Assembly: GCF_002531755.2 (NCBI RefSeq)
Contig: NZ_CP034998.1
Span: 372,001 to 436,000 of the forward strand
Origin: Rhizobium acidisoli
GTDB taxonomy: Bacteria; Pseudomonadota; Alphaproteobacteria; Rhizobiales; Rhizobiaceae
Direction: 5' to 3'
Length of the DNA: 64,000 nt
Position numbers and translations under genes: made by a program. Below the pieces are notes generated by a model. The model ran no database searches and had not been told where the DNA came from. It saw nothing but the letters and a program-made list of their open reading frames with translations. Positions 39,294 to 48,097 of the stretch are shown here, piece by piece. How positions within the stretch are numbered: the first letter of the stretch is position 1; each line of letters starts with the position of its first letter.

Positions 39294-39604
39294 GGCTTGG
39301 CCCGCATTACGATGGGATCGACATCGAGAAGCGTCAGCGATGTCACCATGCCGGCCGTCTCGGCCTTGTATTTGAGGAAATGCGGTGTCCGCAGATGAGC
39401 CTCGTATGCATCCTGGTCGGCATAGACCTCGAGAATACGGATCCGGTTCGGGTCGTCCCTGATGGAAACAGCACTGAGAGAAAGGACGCCTGCTTCCAGC
39501 CTGACGGATGCCTCGATTTCCTCCGTCAGCAAGGCGCGATAGGCGTCAAGCATGTCCGGATTGATCTCCAGCTCCGCCATTCTGACGACGGGTTTGCGGC
39601 TCAT
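39290..39604 (-). CDS. Antibiotic biosynthesis monooxygenase (ABM)-family protein
   Basis: A 104-aa protein of the small dimeric alpha/beta-barrel ABM/quinol monooxygenase type, with the pattern VRMAELEINPDMLDAYRALL, EASVRLEAGVLSL, ILEVYADQDAYEAHLRTPHF. Members act on quinols or quinones, or have no known substrate. GGGGAGG lies 8 nt before the ATG at 39604; a longer upstream frame is not supported. It is the first gene of a two-gene unit with the LysR regulator, divergent from mmsA. Confidence 0.85.
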   Translation of the reverse strand: MSRKPVVRMAELEINPDMLDAYRALLTEEIEASVRLEAGVLSLSAVSIRDDPNRIRILEVYADQDAYEAHLRTPHFLKYKAETAGMVTSLTLLDVDPIVMRAKP

Positions 39605-39784
39605 CGGTTTGACCTCCCCTTGGGATTTGACTTGTCCGCCTGCCGTTCCAAGTTTGGGAGCAGCAGCAACGCCTGATGCAATGGCAGTGCTATAATTTAC
39701 GCACAACGGTTACTTATATCAGCGCATTGATTTGTGCAAATTGAAGTGCGATGGTAGGCCATCCCAAAAACAGGAGGAGCATCC

Positions 39785-41281
39785 ATGCGTGAGATCGGTC
39801 ATTTCATCGGCGGCAAGCAGGTCGCCGGCACCAGCGGCCGCGTGAGCAATGTCTATAATCCGGCAACAGGCGAAGTGCAGGCGACGGTCGCGCTCGCAAA
39901 CGTCGAGGAACTGCGCGCCGCTGTCGAAAACGCCAAGGCTGCGCAGCCGAAATGGGCTGCCACCAATCCGCAGCGCCGCGCCCGCGTCTTCTTCAAATTC
40001 GTCGAACTCCTGAACAAGCACATGGATGAACTTGCCGAAATGCTCTCCAAGGAGCACGGCAAGACGATCGAAGACGCCAAGGGTGACGTCATCCGCGGCC
40101 TCGAGGTCTGCGAATTCGTCTGCGGTATCCCGCATCTCGCCAAGGGCGAGTTTACCGAGGGCGCGGGTCCTGCGATCGACATGTATTCGATCCGCCAGCC
40201 GGTCGGCATCGGCGCCGGCATTACCCCCTTCAATTTCCCCGGCATGATCCCGATGTGGATGTTCGCGCCGGCGATCGCCTGCGGCAACGCCTTCATTCTG
40301 AAGCCCTCCGAGCGTGATCCCTCCCTGCCGATCCGTCTTGCCGAACTAATGATCGAGGCCGGTCTTCCCGCCGGCATCCTCAATGTCGTCAACGGCGACA
40401 AGGGTGCCGTCGACGCGATCCTCACCGATCCCGATATCGGCGCCGTCTCCTTCGTCGGCTCGACGCCGATCGCCCGTTACGTCTACGGTACGGCGGCGAT
40501 GAATGGCAAGCGCGCCCAGTGCTTCGGCGGCGCCAAGAACCACATGATCATCATGCCGGATGCCGATATGGATCAGGCCGTCAACGCGCTGATGGGCGCA
40601 GGCTACGGTTCGGCTGGCGAACGCTGCATGGCGATCTCGGTTGCGGTTCCCGTTGGTGCGGAAACCGCCAACCGCCTCGTCGAAAAGCTGATCCCGAAGA
40701 TCGAATCGCTGCGCATCGGCCCCTACACAGACGACCAGGCCGACATGGGCCCGCTCGTCACCAAGGACGCCTATACCCGCGTTCGCGGCCTGATCGACCG
40801 CGGCGTCGAGGAAGGCGCCAAGCTGCTCGTCGATGGCCGCGACTTCAAGCTCCAGGGTTATGAAGACGGCTATTTCGTCGGCGGCTGCCTGTTCGATCAC
40901 GTCACGCCTGAGATGGATATCTACAAGACCGAAATCTTCGGACCTGTCCTCTCCGTCGTTCGCGCCCAGAATTACGAAGAGGCGCTGTCGTTGCCGATGA
41001 AGCACGAATATGGCAACGGCGTCGCGATCTACACCCGTGACGGCGATGCCGCCCGCGATTTCGCCTCGCGCATCAATATCGGCATGATCGGCATCAACGT
41101 TCCGATCCCGGTTCCGCTCGCCTACCACTCCTTCGGCGGCTGGAAAGCCTCGAGCTTCGGCGACCTCAACCAGCACGGCACGGATTCGATCAAGTTCTGG
41201 ACGAAGACCAAGACCGTCACCGCTCGCTGGCCTTCCGGCATCAAGAGCGGCGCTGAATTCGTCATGCCGACGATGAAGTGA
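39785..41281 (+). CDS. mmsA: Methylmalonate-semialdehyde dehydrogenase (acylating)
   Basis: A 498-aa CoA-acylating aldehyde dehydrogenase that turns (methyl)malonate semialdehyde into propionyl- or acetyl-CoA in valine and inositol breakdown. Visible features are ITPFNFPGMIPMWMFAPAI near residue 140, the NAD site SFVGSTPIARYVY near 223, and catalytic Cys281 (GSAGERCMAIS). The usual aldehyde-dehydrogenase general-base glutamate is replaced, in CFGGAKNHMI, as is typical of MmsA. AGGAGG lies 7 nt before the ATG. It is monocistronic, with a terminator at 41307. Confidence 0.96.
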   Translation: MREIGHFIGGKQVAGTSGRVSNVYNPATGEVQATVALANVEELRAAVENAKAAQPKWAATNPQRRARVFFKFVELLNKHMDELAEMLSKEHGKTIEDAKGDVIRGLEVCEFVCGIPHLAKGEFTEGAGPAIDMYSIRQPVGIGAGITPFNFPGMIPMWMFAPAIACGNAFILKPSERDPSLPIRLAELMIEAGLPAGILNVVNGDKGAVDAILTDPDIGAVSFVGSTPIARYVYGTAAMNGKRAQCFGGAKNHMIIMPDADMDQAVNALMGAGYGSAGERCMAISVAVPVGAETANRLVEKLIPKIESLRIGPYTDDQADMGPLVTKDAYTRVRGLIDRGVEEGAKLLVDGRDFKLQGYEDGYFVGGCLFDHVTPEMDIYKTEIFGPVLSVVRAQNYEEALSLPMKHEYGNGVAIYTRDGDAARDFASRINIGMIGINVPIPVPLAYHSFGGWKASSFGDLNQHGTDSIKFWTKTKTVTARWPSGIKSGAEFVMPTMK

Positions 41282-41306
41282 TCTGACGATAGATCGATTT
41301 GCAATT

Positions 41307-41330
41307 CGGGGGCCTTATGGCCCCCGTTTT
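41307..41330 (+). terminator. Rho-independent terminator after mmsA
   Basis: 8-bp GC-rich arms (cgggggcc 41307-41314; ggcccccg 41319-41326) with a 4-nt loop, followed by TTTT. Confidence 0.85.
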
Positions 41331-41434
41331 CGATTTCAGGTTGTCATTTCTTCGCCTTTGCTTTTCTGTTGGCGCGCTCGACACGTGATTCTCATCATGA
41401 TGTGGCGGGCAATGTGCTGGGGGAAGCAAAGATC

Positions 41435-42517
41435 ATGGATAACAGAGTGTCCGCGGGCTCCGCGGCGAACGCGTTTGAACGTGCCCGGTTCACCGGCACC
41501 GCATCGGAATATTTCGGTATCTGGATCGTCAATGTCCTTTTGACGATCGTAACGCTCGGCATCTATTCCGCCTGGGCGAAAGTGCGGCGCAATCGCTATT
41601 TCTACGGCAACACCGTCCTGCTTGGCCGCGCTTTCGAATATCACGCCACCGGCAAGCAGATTCTCATCGGTCGCCTCATCGTCTTCGCCTTCGTGGTCGT
41701 GGCCAACATTCTGGCGGCGATCCATCCGCTGTTTTCGCTGGTGACCACGATCCTGGTGCTCATCGCCCTTCCTTGGCTGATCGTCAGAGGCATACGTTTC
41801 AACGCCCGCGTGACCAGCTACCGCAATGTGCGATTTGATTTCACCGGCACGGCCGGCGGGGCCTTCGTCTCCGTGATGCTCGGAGGCCTCGTCGCCTTCC
41901 TGTCGCTGGGTCTGCTTGCGCCCCTCGCCAGCCGCTGGCTCAACCGGTATGTTTTCAACAATCTCCGCTATGGCAACCGGCCTTTCGATACCGATCCCAA
42001 GATTGGCACGCTCTACCGCGCGCTTCTCATCCCGGCCCTGATGGTCGTGCTGGGCCTAGTCGTTCTCGCCGGGTTGGTTGCGATCGCGGTCGTCGGAATG
42101 CAGGCCAATGACCCCGGCGCATTCGAGCATGACGCCGCTGTGTTGATGATAGTGTCGGGAATGTATCTTGTCGTTTTCGGCCTGATCATCGTCTATGGCC
42201 TTGCAGGCCTCATATATCGGGCCGCCGTCCATAACATCGTCTGGTCGTCGACCCGCATCGACGGCCAGCATCTCTTGCGCAGCGATCTTTCCCGTGCACG
42301 CTATGCCTGGATCGCCATATCGAACGTCGTGGTGACGATGCTTACCCTCGGCTTGATGCGCCCCTGGGCGGCGGTTCGTCTGGCACGCTATGTGGCCGAG
42401 CACACGGCGATCCGCATCGAAGGCGAAATCGGCGAGGTCTTTACGCAGTTTCAAACGACTGGCGCCGCCGTCGGTGCGGAATATATGAGTATGGAAGGGA
42501 TCGATTTTGGTTTCTGA
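41435..42517 (+). CDS. DUF898 (YjgN-like) membrane protein
   Basis: A 360-aa integral membrane protein with about six hydrophobic segments. The DUF898 hallmark is near residue 15-50 (ARFTGTASEYFGIWIVNVLL, then TLGIYSAWAKVRRNRYFYGN), and a second copy of the same pattern (WIAISNVVVTMLTLGLMRPWA) is near 310. The ATG at 41435 has GGGGGAAG upstream; an earlier in-frame start is unlikely. The stop overlaps the M48 peptidase gene by 11 nt. This pairing of DUF898 and an M48 peptidase recurs in proteobacteria; its task is not known. Confidence 0.85.
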   Translation: MDNRVSAGSAANAFERARFTGTASEYFGIWIVNVLLTIVTLGIYSAWAKVRRNRYFYGNTVLLGRAFEYHATGKQILIGRLIVFAFVVVANILAAIHPLFSLVTTILVLIALPWLIVRGIRFNARVTSYRNVRFDFTGTAGGAFVSVMLGGLVAFLSLGLLAPLASRWLNRYVFNNLRYGNRPFDTDPKIGTLYRALLIPALMVVLGLVVLAGLVAIAVVGMQANDPGAFEHDAAVLMIVSGMYLVVFGLIIVYGLAGLIYRAAVHNIVWSSTRIDGQHLLRSDLSRARYAWIAISNVVVTMLTLGLMRPWAAVRLARYVAEHTAIRIEGEIGEVFTQFQTTGAAVGAEYMSMEGIDFGF

Positions 42518-43556
42518 CGCAGAGACCGTCGCCAAAGGGGAATGGTATCCGCCGCATTCGAGCGGCTCCGTTCCCGCACGCCTGCTGTCGCGCGGCGGGC
42601 GCCTGCTCGCCGTAACCGACGAGGATGTCGCCCTTTCGGACAGCGCGGCCGGAGAGCTCTCCTTCACGCCGCGCGTCGGGTCGATCCCCCGACGCGCCGT
42701 CTTTGCCGACGGCTCGGTCTTCGAGAGCAGCGACAATGATGCCATCGATGCCTTTCTTCGCGGCGGCGGCAGAAGCGGCTGGGTACATCGGCTGGAGGAA
42801 TTTCATCCCCGCATCTTCGTCTTCGCGGTCGCGGTCGTTCTGCTCGCCGTCGGAATCTATCGTTACGCGCTGCCGGCGCTCGTCGAAGTCGCCGTCTTGG
42901 TGACGCCGCCTGTTGTTTCCGAGGCAATGTCCTATAGCGCTCTCAACACGCTCGACAGGACGGCGCTGTCCGCCAGCCAGTTGGACGAAGCCCGGCAGGC
43001 CGAAATCGCCGCTCGCTTCCGTCAGGTCGCTGCCAATGCCGAAGGCGGCGCCGGCCGTTATGTGCTGAATTTCCGCGATGGCGGCTTGATCGGTCCCAAT
43101 GCTTTCGCGCTTCCCGACGGCAACATCGTCATCACCGACCAACTGGTGGAACTGGCGGGCGGCGACGACGAGATGATAACCGGCGTTGTCGCTCATGAGA
43201 TCGGCCATGTCGAATACAAGCACAGCCTCCGGCAGCTTTATCGCGCCGCAGGCGTTGCCGGTCTCGTCATGCTGATTGCCGGCGATGTCGGCTCGGGCGT
43301 CGAGGATATCCTGACGCAGGGCGGCGGCCTGCTGGCCTTGTCCTATTCACGCAGTGCAGAGGCCGAGGCCGACCGGCGCTCGGTGGAGCTGATGCGCAAG
43401 GCCGGCATGGATCCTGTTGCGATCGCGCGGTTTTTCGATGTCCTGGAAGCCAAGCTCGGCGATCATGCCAGCACCAGCATGCTCTCTACCCATCCCGGCA
43501 CCCCCGAACGCAAGCAGGCGATTTTGGAATATGACCGGATACTGCAGCAGGATTGA
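42507..43556 (+). CDS. M48-family zinc metallopeptidase
   Basis: A 349-aa membrane-anchored peptidase. A cytoplasmic N-terminal domain is followed by one transmembrane helix near residues 107-130 (FVFAVAVVLLAVGIYRYAL) and the peptidase domain with zinc motif HEIGH near 230 and the third ligand in SRSAEAEADRRSVELM near 280. The C-terminal STHPGTPERKQ is typical of the family. I accept a TTG start at 42507 because AAGGGA lies 6-7 nt upstream inside the DUF898 gene. It probably acts with that protein in envelope protein turnover. Confidence 0.88.
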   Translation: MVSDAETVAKGEWYPPHSSGSVPARLLSRGGRLLAVTDEDVALSDSAAGELSFTPRVGSIPRRAVFADGSVFESSDNDAIDAFLRGGGRSGWVHRLEEFHPRIFVFAVAVVLLAVGIYRYALPALVEVAVLVTPPVVSEAMSYSALNTLDRTALSASQLDEARQAEIAARFRQVAANAEGGAGRYVLNFRDGGLIGPNAFALPDGNIVITDQLVELAGGDDEMITGVVAHEIGHVEYKHSLRQLYRAAGVAGLVMLIAGDVGSGVEDILTQGGGLLALSYSRSAEAEADRRSVELMRKAGMDPVAIARFFDVLEAKLGDHASTSMLSTHPGTPERKQAILEYDRILQQD

Positions 43557-43666
43557 CGTCGCGGCAAATGGCCTCATAAGCTGAATGCGAATTTCATATT
43601 TTGGAATTGTTCAAAACTACCAAACCGCCTATATAGGTCTGAACAGGCACGAGTCAGGAGAATGGC

Positions 43667-44149
43667 ATGCGGTTGACGAAGCAGACCAACTATGCGGTTC
43701 GCATGTTGATGTATTGTGCTGCCAACGACGGGCACTTGAGCCGGATTCCGGAAATCGCCAGGGCTTACGGCGTGTCCGAACTGTTTCTTTTCAAGATCCT
43801 CCAGCCGCTGAACAAGGCGGGCCTCGTCGAAACCGTGCGCGGTCGCAATGGTGGCGTGCGCCTGGGCAAGCCGGCGGCCGACATTACGCTGTTCGACGTC
43901 GTCAGGGTGACGGAAGACAGTTTCGCCATGGCCGAATGCTTCGAGGATGACGGCGTGGTCGAATGCCCGCTGGTTGACAGCTGCGGCCTGAATTCGGCGC
44001 TGCGCAAGGCGCTCAACGCCTTCTTCGCCGTACTGTCGGAATATTCCATCGACGACCTCGTTAAGGCACGTCCGCAGATCAATTTCCTTCTCGGGATCAC
44101 CGGCGAGCAGCCGTATCGCAAACCCGCGATCGTTGCGCCTGCCGCCTGA
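43667..44149 (+). CDS. rirA: Rrf2-family iron-responsive regulator RirA
   Basis: A 160-aa regulator that represses iron-uptake genes when iron is sufficient, through an Fe-S cluster. It starts MRLTKQTNYAVRMLMYCAAN, with the Rrf2 winged helix (RIPEIARAYGVSELFLFKIL) and three cluster cysteines at about 91, 100 and 106 (ECFEDDGVVECPLVDSC). The sequence is nearly identical to what I recall for R. leguminosarum RirA. AGGAG lies 7 nt before the ATG. I did not find a clear iron box (TGA-N9-TCA) upstream. A terminator follows at 44176. Confidence 0.95.
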   Translation: MRLTKQTNYAVRMLMYCAANDGHLSRIPEIARAYGVSELFLFKILQPLNKAGLVETVRGRNGGVRLGKPAADITLFDVVRVTEDSFAMAECFEDDGVVECPLVDSCGLNSALRKALNAFFAVLSEYSIDDLVKARPQINFLLGITGEQPYRKPAIVAPAA

Positions 44150-44509
44150 ATTCAGAAGAGCAGGACGGAGTTTTGAAACCGCGGTGGCCCCGGCCATCGC
44201 GGTTTTTATTTTGCCGCGTATACTGGCTCGGCGAGAATAAACGCCTCAAGCCTATCAGGCTTTTCTGACCGATCAAGACACGCATAAGGGGCGCAAATAT
44301 CCAAAATACGACGAAATCCCGGACGTTTTTATCCGAATCTGTCCAAATGAGGCCGATTTTTGATTGAAAATTTCTAAAATTGTCCAACTGGAAAAATTTT
44401 CTCCGTAGCCCGTTGCTTTCAGTAGATAAATGTCGTTCCATCGACCGTCGATCGGGATGCATATCTGCGGTCTCCAGACATCAAAAAAGAACAACCGGGA
44501 AACAATATT
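44150..44509. other. Intergenic region between rirA and dppA
   Basis: 360 nt with no gene. It contains the rirA terminator and an AT-rich stretch with an 8-bp inverted repeat (gaaaattt 44366-44373; aaattttc 44394-44401) and two TGTCCAA copies (44340, 44381). The dpp promoter is expected here, but I cannot place it. Confidence 0.5.
44176..44207 (+). terminator. Rho-independent terminator after rirA
   Basis: Arms aaaccgcg (44176-44183) and cgcggttt (44198-44205), extended inward by tggcc/ggcca-type pairs, followed by a TTTTTATTTT run. Confidence 0.85.
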
Positions 44510-46105
44510 ATGAAAAAGATCTCTGTCATGCTGGCAGCGACGGCCCTGATTTCGGTCATGGCGACGTCGGCCTGGTCCAAGACCCTTGTTTATTGCTCCG
44601 AGGGTTCGCCTGAGGGTTTCGACCCGAGCCTCTATACGGCTGGCACGACCTTCGACGCCTCGTCGCGTACGGTCTATAGCCGCCTGGTCGAATTCAAGCA
44701 TGGCGGTACCGAGATCGAACCGGGCCTCGCCGACAGCTGGAGCGTTTCGGCCGACGGCACGGAATACACCTTCAAGCTTCATCCCGGCGTCAAGTATCAG
44801 ACCACCGACTTCTTCACGCCGACGCGCGATTTCAACGCCGACGACGTCGTGTTCTCCTTCGAGCGCCAGCTGAAGGCCGACAATCCGTGGAACAAGTATG
44901 TCGAGGGCGGTTCCTACGAATATGCCGCCGGCATGGGCTTCCCGGATCTGATCAAGTCGATCGAGAAGGTCGACGACCTCACCGTCAAGTTCACGCTCAA
45001 CCATCCCGAAGCGCCGTTCCTTGCCGACCTGGCGATGGACTTCGCCTCGATCGTTTCCAAGGAATATGCCGACAAGCTCGCCGCCGACGGCAAGATGGCG
45101 CAGCTCAACCAGCAGCCGCTCGGCACCGGCCCCTTCACCTTCGTCGCCTACCAGCCGGATGCCGTCATCCGCTACAAGGCGAACGAAACCTATTTCAAGG
45201 GCAAGGAAAAGATCGACGATCTGGTTTTCGCCATCACCTCTGACGCCGCCGTCCGCGCGCAGAAGCTGAAGGCCGGCGAATGCCACCTGATCCCTTATCC
45301 GAATGCGGCTGACGTTCCCGAGCTGAAGAAGGACGGCAATCTGACGGTGATGGAACAGGCCGGCCTCAATGTCGGCTTCCTCGCCTACAACACGCAGATG
45401 GCCCCGTTCGACAAGCCGGAAGTTCGCCGTGCGCTGAACATGGCGATCAACAAGCAGGCGATCATCGACGCCGTTTTCCAGGGTGCAGCGGCTGTTGCCA
45501 AGAATCCGATCCCGCCGACGATGTGGTCCTATAACGACGCCGTTCAGGACGACAAGTACGATCCGGATGCCGCCAAGAAGGCTCTCGCCGATGCAGGCGT
45601 CAAGGATCTCAGCATGAAGGTCTGGGCGATGCCGGTGTCGCGTCCCTACATGCTGAACGCGCGCCGCGCTGCCGAGCTGATCCAGGCCGATTTCGCCAAG
45701 GCCGGCGTCAAGGTCGAGATCGTTACCCATGAATGGGCCGAATATCTGAAGCTCTCCTCCGACGTGAAGCGCGACGGCGCTGTCATCCTCGGCTGGACCG
45801 GCGACAACGGCGACCCGGATAACTTCATGGATACGCTGCTTGGCTGCGATGCTGTCGGCGGCAACAACCGTGCTCAGTGGTGCAACAAGGAATATGACGA
45901 CCTGATGACCAAGGCCAAGCTGACCGCCGATGTCGGCGAGCGCACCAAGGCCTATGAGCAGGCGCAGCTGATCTTCAAGAAGGAAGCCCCCTGGGCGACC
46001 CTCGATCACTCGCTCGTCTTCGTTCCGATGAGCAAGAAGGTCTCCGGCTTCTTCATGGATCCGCTCGGCATTCACCGCTTCGACGGCGTCGACGTATCCG
46101 AATAA
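44510..46105 (+). CDS. dppA: Dipeptide ABC transporter, periplasmic binding protein
   Basis: A 531-aa family-5 solute-binding protein with a signal peptide at residues 1-23 (MKKISVMLAATALISVMATS). It has the family signature near 60-85 (YSRLVEFKHGGTEIEPGLAD) and the DppA-type PLGTGPFTFVAYQPD and GNNRAQWCNKEYDDLM stretches. It binds dipeptides; the R. leguminosarum system also takes up delta-aminolevulinic acid. First gene of dppABCDF, separated from dppB by a strong hairpin, as is common where the binding protein is made in excess. Confidence 0.94.
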   Translation: MKKISVMLAATALISVMATSAWSKTLVYCSEGSPEGFDPSLYTAGTTFDASSRTVYSRLVEFKHGGTEIEPGLADSWSVSADGTEYTFKLHPGVKYQTTDFFTPTRDFNADDVVFSFERQLKADNPWNKYVEGGSYEYAAGMGFPDLIKSIEKVDDLTVKFTLNHPEAPFLADLAMDFASIVSKEYADKLAADGKMAQLNQQPLGTGPFTFVAYQPDAVIRYKANETYFKGKEKIDDLVFAITSDAAVRAQKLKAGECHLIPYPNAADVPELKKDGNLTVMEQAGLNVGFLAYNTQMAPFDKPEVRRALNMAINKQAIIDAVFQGAAAVAKNPIPPTMWSYNDAVQDDKYDPDAAKKALADAGVKDLSMKVWAMPVSRPYMLNARRAAELIQADFAKAGVKVEIVTHEWAEYLKLSSDVKRDGAVILGWTGDNGDPDNFMDTLLGCDAVGGNNRAQWCNKEYDDLMTKAKLTADVGERTKAYEQAQLIFKKEAPWATLDHSLVFVPMSKKVSGFFMDPLGIHRFDGVDVSE

Positions 46106-46144
46106 CAAGAAAAATGTAAGAATGCCCGGCAGAGCTGGGCGCAA

Positions 46145-46173
46145 CCGGCGGTCAGGCACCCCCTGACCGCCGG
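46145..46173 (+). other. Intercistronic hairpin between dppA and dppB
   Basis: A perfect 12-bp stem (ccggcggtcagg 46145-46156; cctgaccgccgg 46162-46173) with a 5-nt loop and no T run. More likely a 3'-stabilising or partial-termination element than a full terminator. Confidence 0.7.
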
Positions 46174-46192
46174 AAACTATTGGACATCTGCC

Positions 46193-47197
46193 ATGTTGCG
46201 TTTTTTCATCGGCCGCCTTGCGGTGCTGATCCCGACATTCCTCGGCGTTTCCCTCATTGCCTTCTCGTTCATCCGCATGCTGCCCGGCGATCCCGTCATG
46301 CTATTATCGGGTGAACGCGTCATGGCGCCGGAGCGGCACGCCCAGATCATGCACGATCTCGGTTTCGACCGGCCCATGTATGTGCAGTATTTCGATTATC
46401 TCGGAAAAGTGCTGCACGGCGATCTCGGCACTTCGATCGTCACCAAGCGGCCGGTTCTCGGCGAATTTCTGACGCTGTTTCCGGCAACGCTCGAACTTTC
46501 CTTCTGTGCCATCATCCTCGCCGTCTGTCTTGGCGTGCCCGCCGGCATCTTTGCCGCCGTCAAGCGAGGCACCTGGTTCGATCAGAGCGTGATGGGTGTC
46601 GCCCTGATCGGTTATTCCATGCCGATTTTCTGGTGGGGCTTGCTGCTCATCATCTTCTTCTCCGGCTATCTCGGCTGGACGCCGGTTTCCGGCCGCATCT
46701 CGCTGATGTATTTCTTCAAGCCGGTCACCGGCTTCATGCTGATCGACAGCCTGCTGTCCGGCCAGAAGGGCGCCTTCGCCTCGGCTGTCAGCTATCTCAT
46801 TCTGCCGACCATCGTGCTGGCGACCATCCCGCTCGCCGTCATTGCGCGCCAGACGCGTTCGGCAATGCTCGAGGTGCTCGGCGAAGACTATGTCCGCACG
46901 GCCCGCTCGAAAGGCCTGAAGCCGCTGCGCGTCGTCGGCGTGCACGCGTTGCGCAATGCGATGATCCCGGTCATCACCACCATCGGCTTGCAGATCGGTG
47001 TTCTTCTGGCCGGCGCCATCCTCACCGAGACGATCTTCTCCTGGCCGGGCATCGGCAAATGGATGGTCGACTCGGTCTTCAAGCGTGACTACGCCGTGGT
47101 CCAGGGCGGCCTTCTGCTGATCGCCGGCGTCATCATGCTGGTCAATCTGATTGTTGATGTCCTCTACGGCTTCATCAATCCGCGCATTCGTCACTAG
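46193..47197 (+). CDS. dppB: Dipeptide ABC transporter permease
   Basis: A 334-aa permease with about six transmembrane helices. The N-terminal OppB-type segment (FFIGRLAVLIPTFLGVSLIA) is followed by the FIRMLPGDPV motif, and the EAA loop is near residue 225 (EDYVRTARSKGLKPLRVVGV). It forms half of the membrane pore. It starts 87 nt after dppA, past the hairpin, and ends 9 nt before dppC. Confidence 0.95.
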   Translation: MLRFFIGRLAVLIPTFLGVSLIAFSFIRMLPGDPVMLLSGERVMAPERHAQIMHDLGFDRPMYVQYFDYLGKVLHGDLGTSIVTKRPVLGEFLTLFPATLELSFCAIILAVCLGVPAGIFAAVKRGTWFDQSVMGVALIGYSMPIFWWGLLLIIFFSGYLGWTPVSGRISLMYFFKPVTGFMLIDSLLSGQKGAFASAVSYLILPTIVLATIPLAVIARQTRSAMLEVLGEDYVRTARSKGLKPLRVVGVHALRNAMIPVITTIGLQIGVLLAGAILTETIFSWPGIGKWMVDSVFKRDYAVVQGGLLLIAGVIMLVNLIVDVLYGFINPRIRH

Positions 47198-47206
47198 GAG
47201 CGGTTC

Positions 47207-48097
47207 ATGAGCACCGTCACCGTCAAAACCGGTCAGCCATCCGCTCTTGCGGAGTTCTGGCATTATTTCTCCCGCAACAAGGGCGCCGTCATCGGCCTCG
47301 TCGTCTTCGTCATTATCCTGGTCGTCGCCGTCTTCGCGCCGGTCTTTGCGCCGCATACGCCGAACGAGCAGAACCGCCAGGTGCTCTTGGCCGTGCCGGC
47401 CTGGATGGAAGGCGGCAGCATCTCGTTCCCGCTCGGAACCGATGCCGTCGGCCGCGATATCCTTTCGCGCCTGATCTACGGCGCGCGCTTCTCGCTCTTC
47501 ATCGGCGTCGTCGTCGTCACCCTTTCGGTCGTTTGCGGCGTTCTGATCGGCCTCGTTGCCGGCTATTTCCGCGGCAAGGTCGATACAGCGATCATGCGGC
47601 TGATGGATATCATCCTGGCCTTCCCGTCACTGCTGCTCGCCCTCGTGCTCGTGGCCGTGCTCGGCCCCGGCCTGACCAATGCGATGATTGCGATTTCGCT
47701 GGTCAACCAGCCGCATTTCGTGCGGCTGACGCGCGCCTCCGTCATCACGGAGCGTGAGAAGGAATATGTGATCGCCTCCCGTGTTGCCGGCGCCGGCACC
47801 TTCCGCCTGATGTTCAAGACCATCCTGCCGAACTGTCTTGGGCCGCTGATCGTCCAGGCGACGCTCGCCTTCTCGGCCGCAATCCTCGATGCCGCCGCCC
47901 TCGGCTTTCTCGGCATGGGCGCCCAGCCGCCGACGCCTGAATGGGGCACGATGCTGGCCGAATCCCGCGAGTTCATCTCGCGCGCCTGGTGGGTCGTAAC
48001 ATTCCCGGGTCTTGCCATCCTCATCACCGTTCTCGCCATCAATCTGATGGGTGACGGCCTGCGCGATGCGCTTGACCCCAAGCTGAAGAGGTCGTGA
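47207..48097 (+). CDS. dppC: Dipeptide ABC transporter permease
   Basis: A 296-aa permease with the OppC-type N-terminal segment (FWHYFSRNKGAVIGLVVFVI), the motif LGTDAVGRDILSRLIYGARF near residue 85, and the EAA loop near 180 (EYVIASRVAGAGTFRLMFKT). AGGAGC lies upstream of the ATG. The stop overlaps the dppD start (TGATG), so the two are coupled. Confidence 0.95.
   Translation: MSTVTVKTGQPSALAEFWHYFSRNKGAVIGLVVFVIILVVAVFAPVFAPHTPNEQNRQVLLAVPAWMEGGSISFPLGTDAVGRDILSRLIYGARFSLFIGVVVVTLSVVCGVLIGLVAGYFRGKVDTAIMRLMDIILAFPSLLLALVLVAVLGPGLTNAMIAISLVNQPHFVRLTRASVITEREKEYVIASRVAGAGTFRLMFKTILPNCLGPLIVQATLAFSAAILDAAALGFLGMGAQPPTPEWGTMLAESREFISRAWWVVTFPGLAILITVLAINLMGDGLRDALDPKLKRS

Noticed and set aside
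43557..43666. An iron box (TGA-N9-TCA) upstream of rirA
   Set aside because: I looked for the RirA operator but found no convincing match.
44273..46159. A 628-codon frame opposite dppA
   Set aside because: Antisense shadow; dppA has a signal peptide and family motifs.
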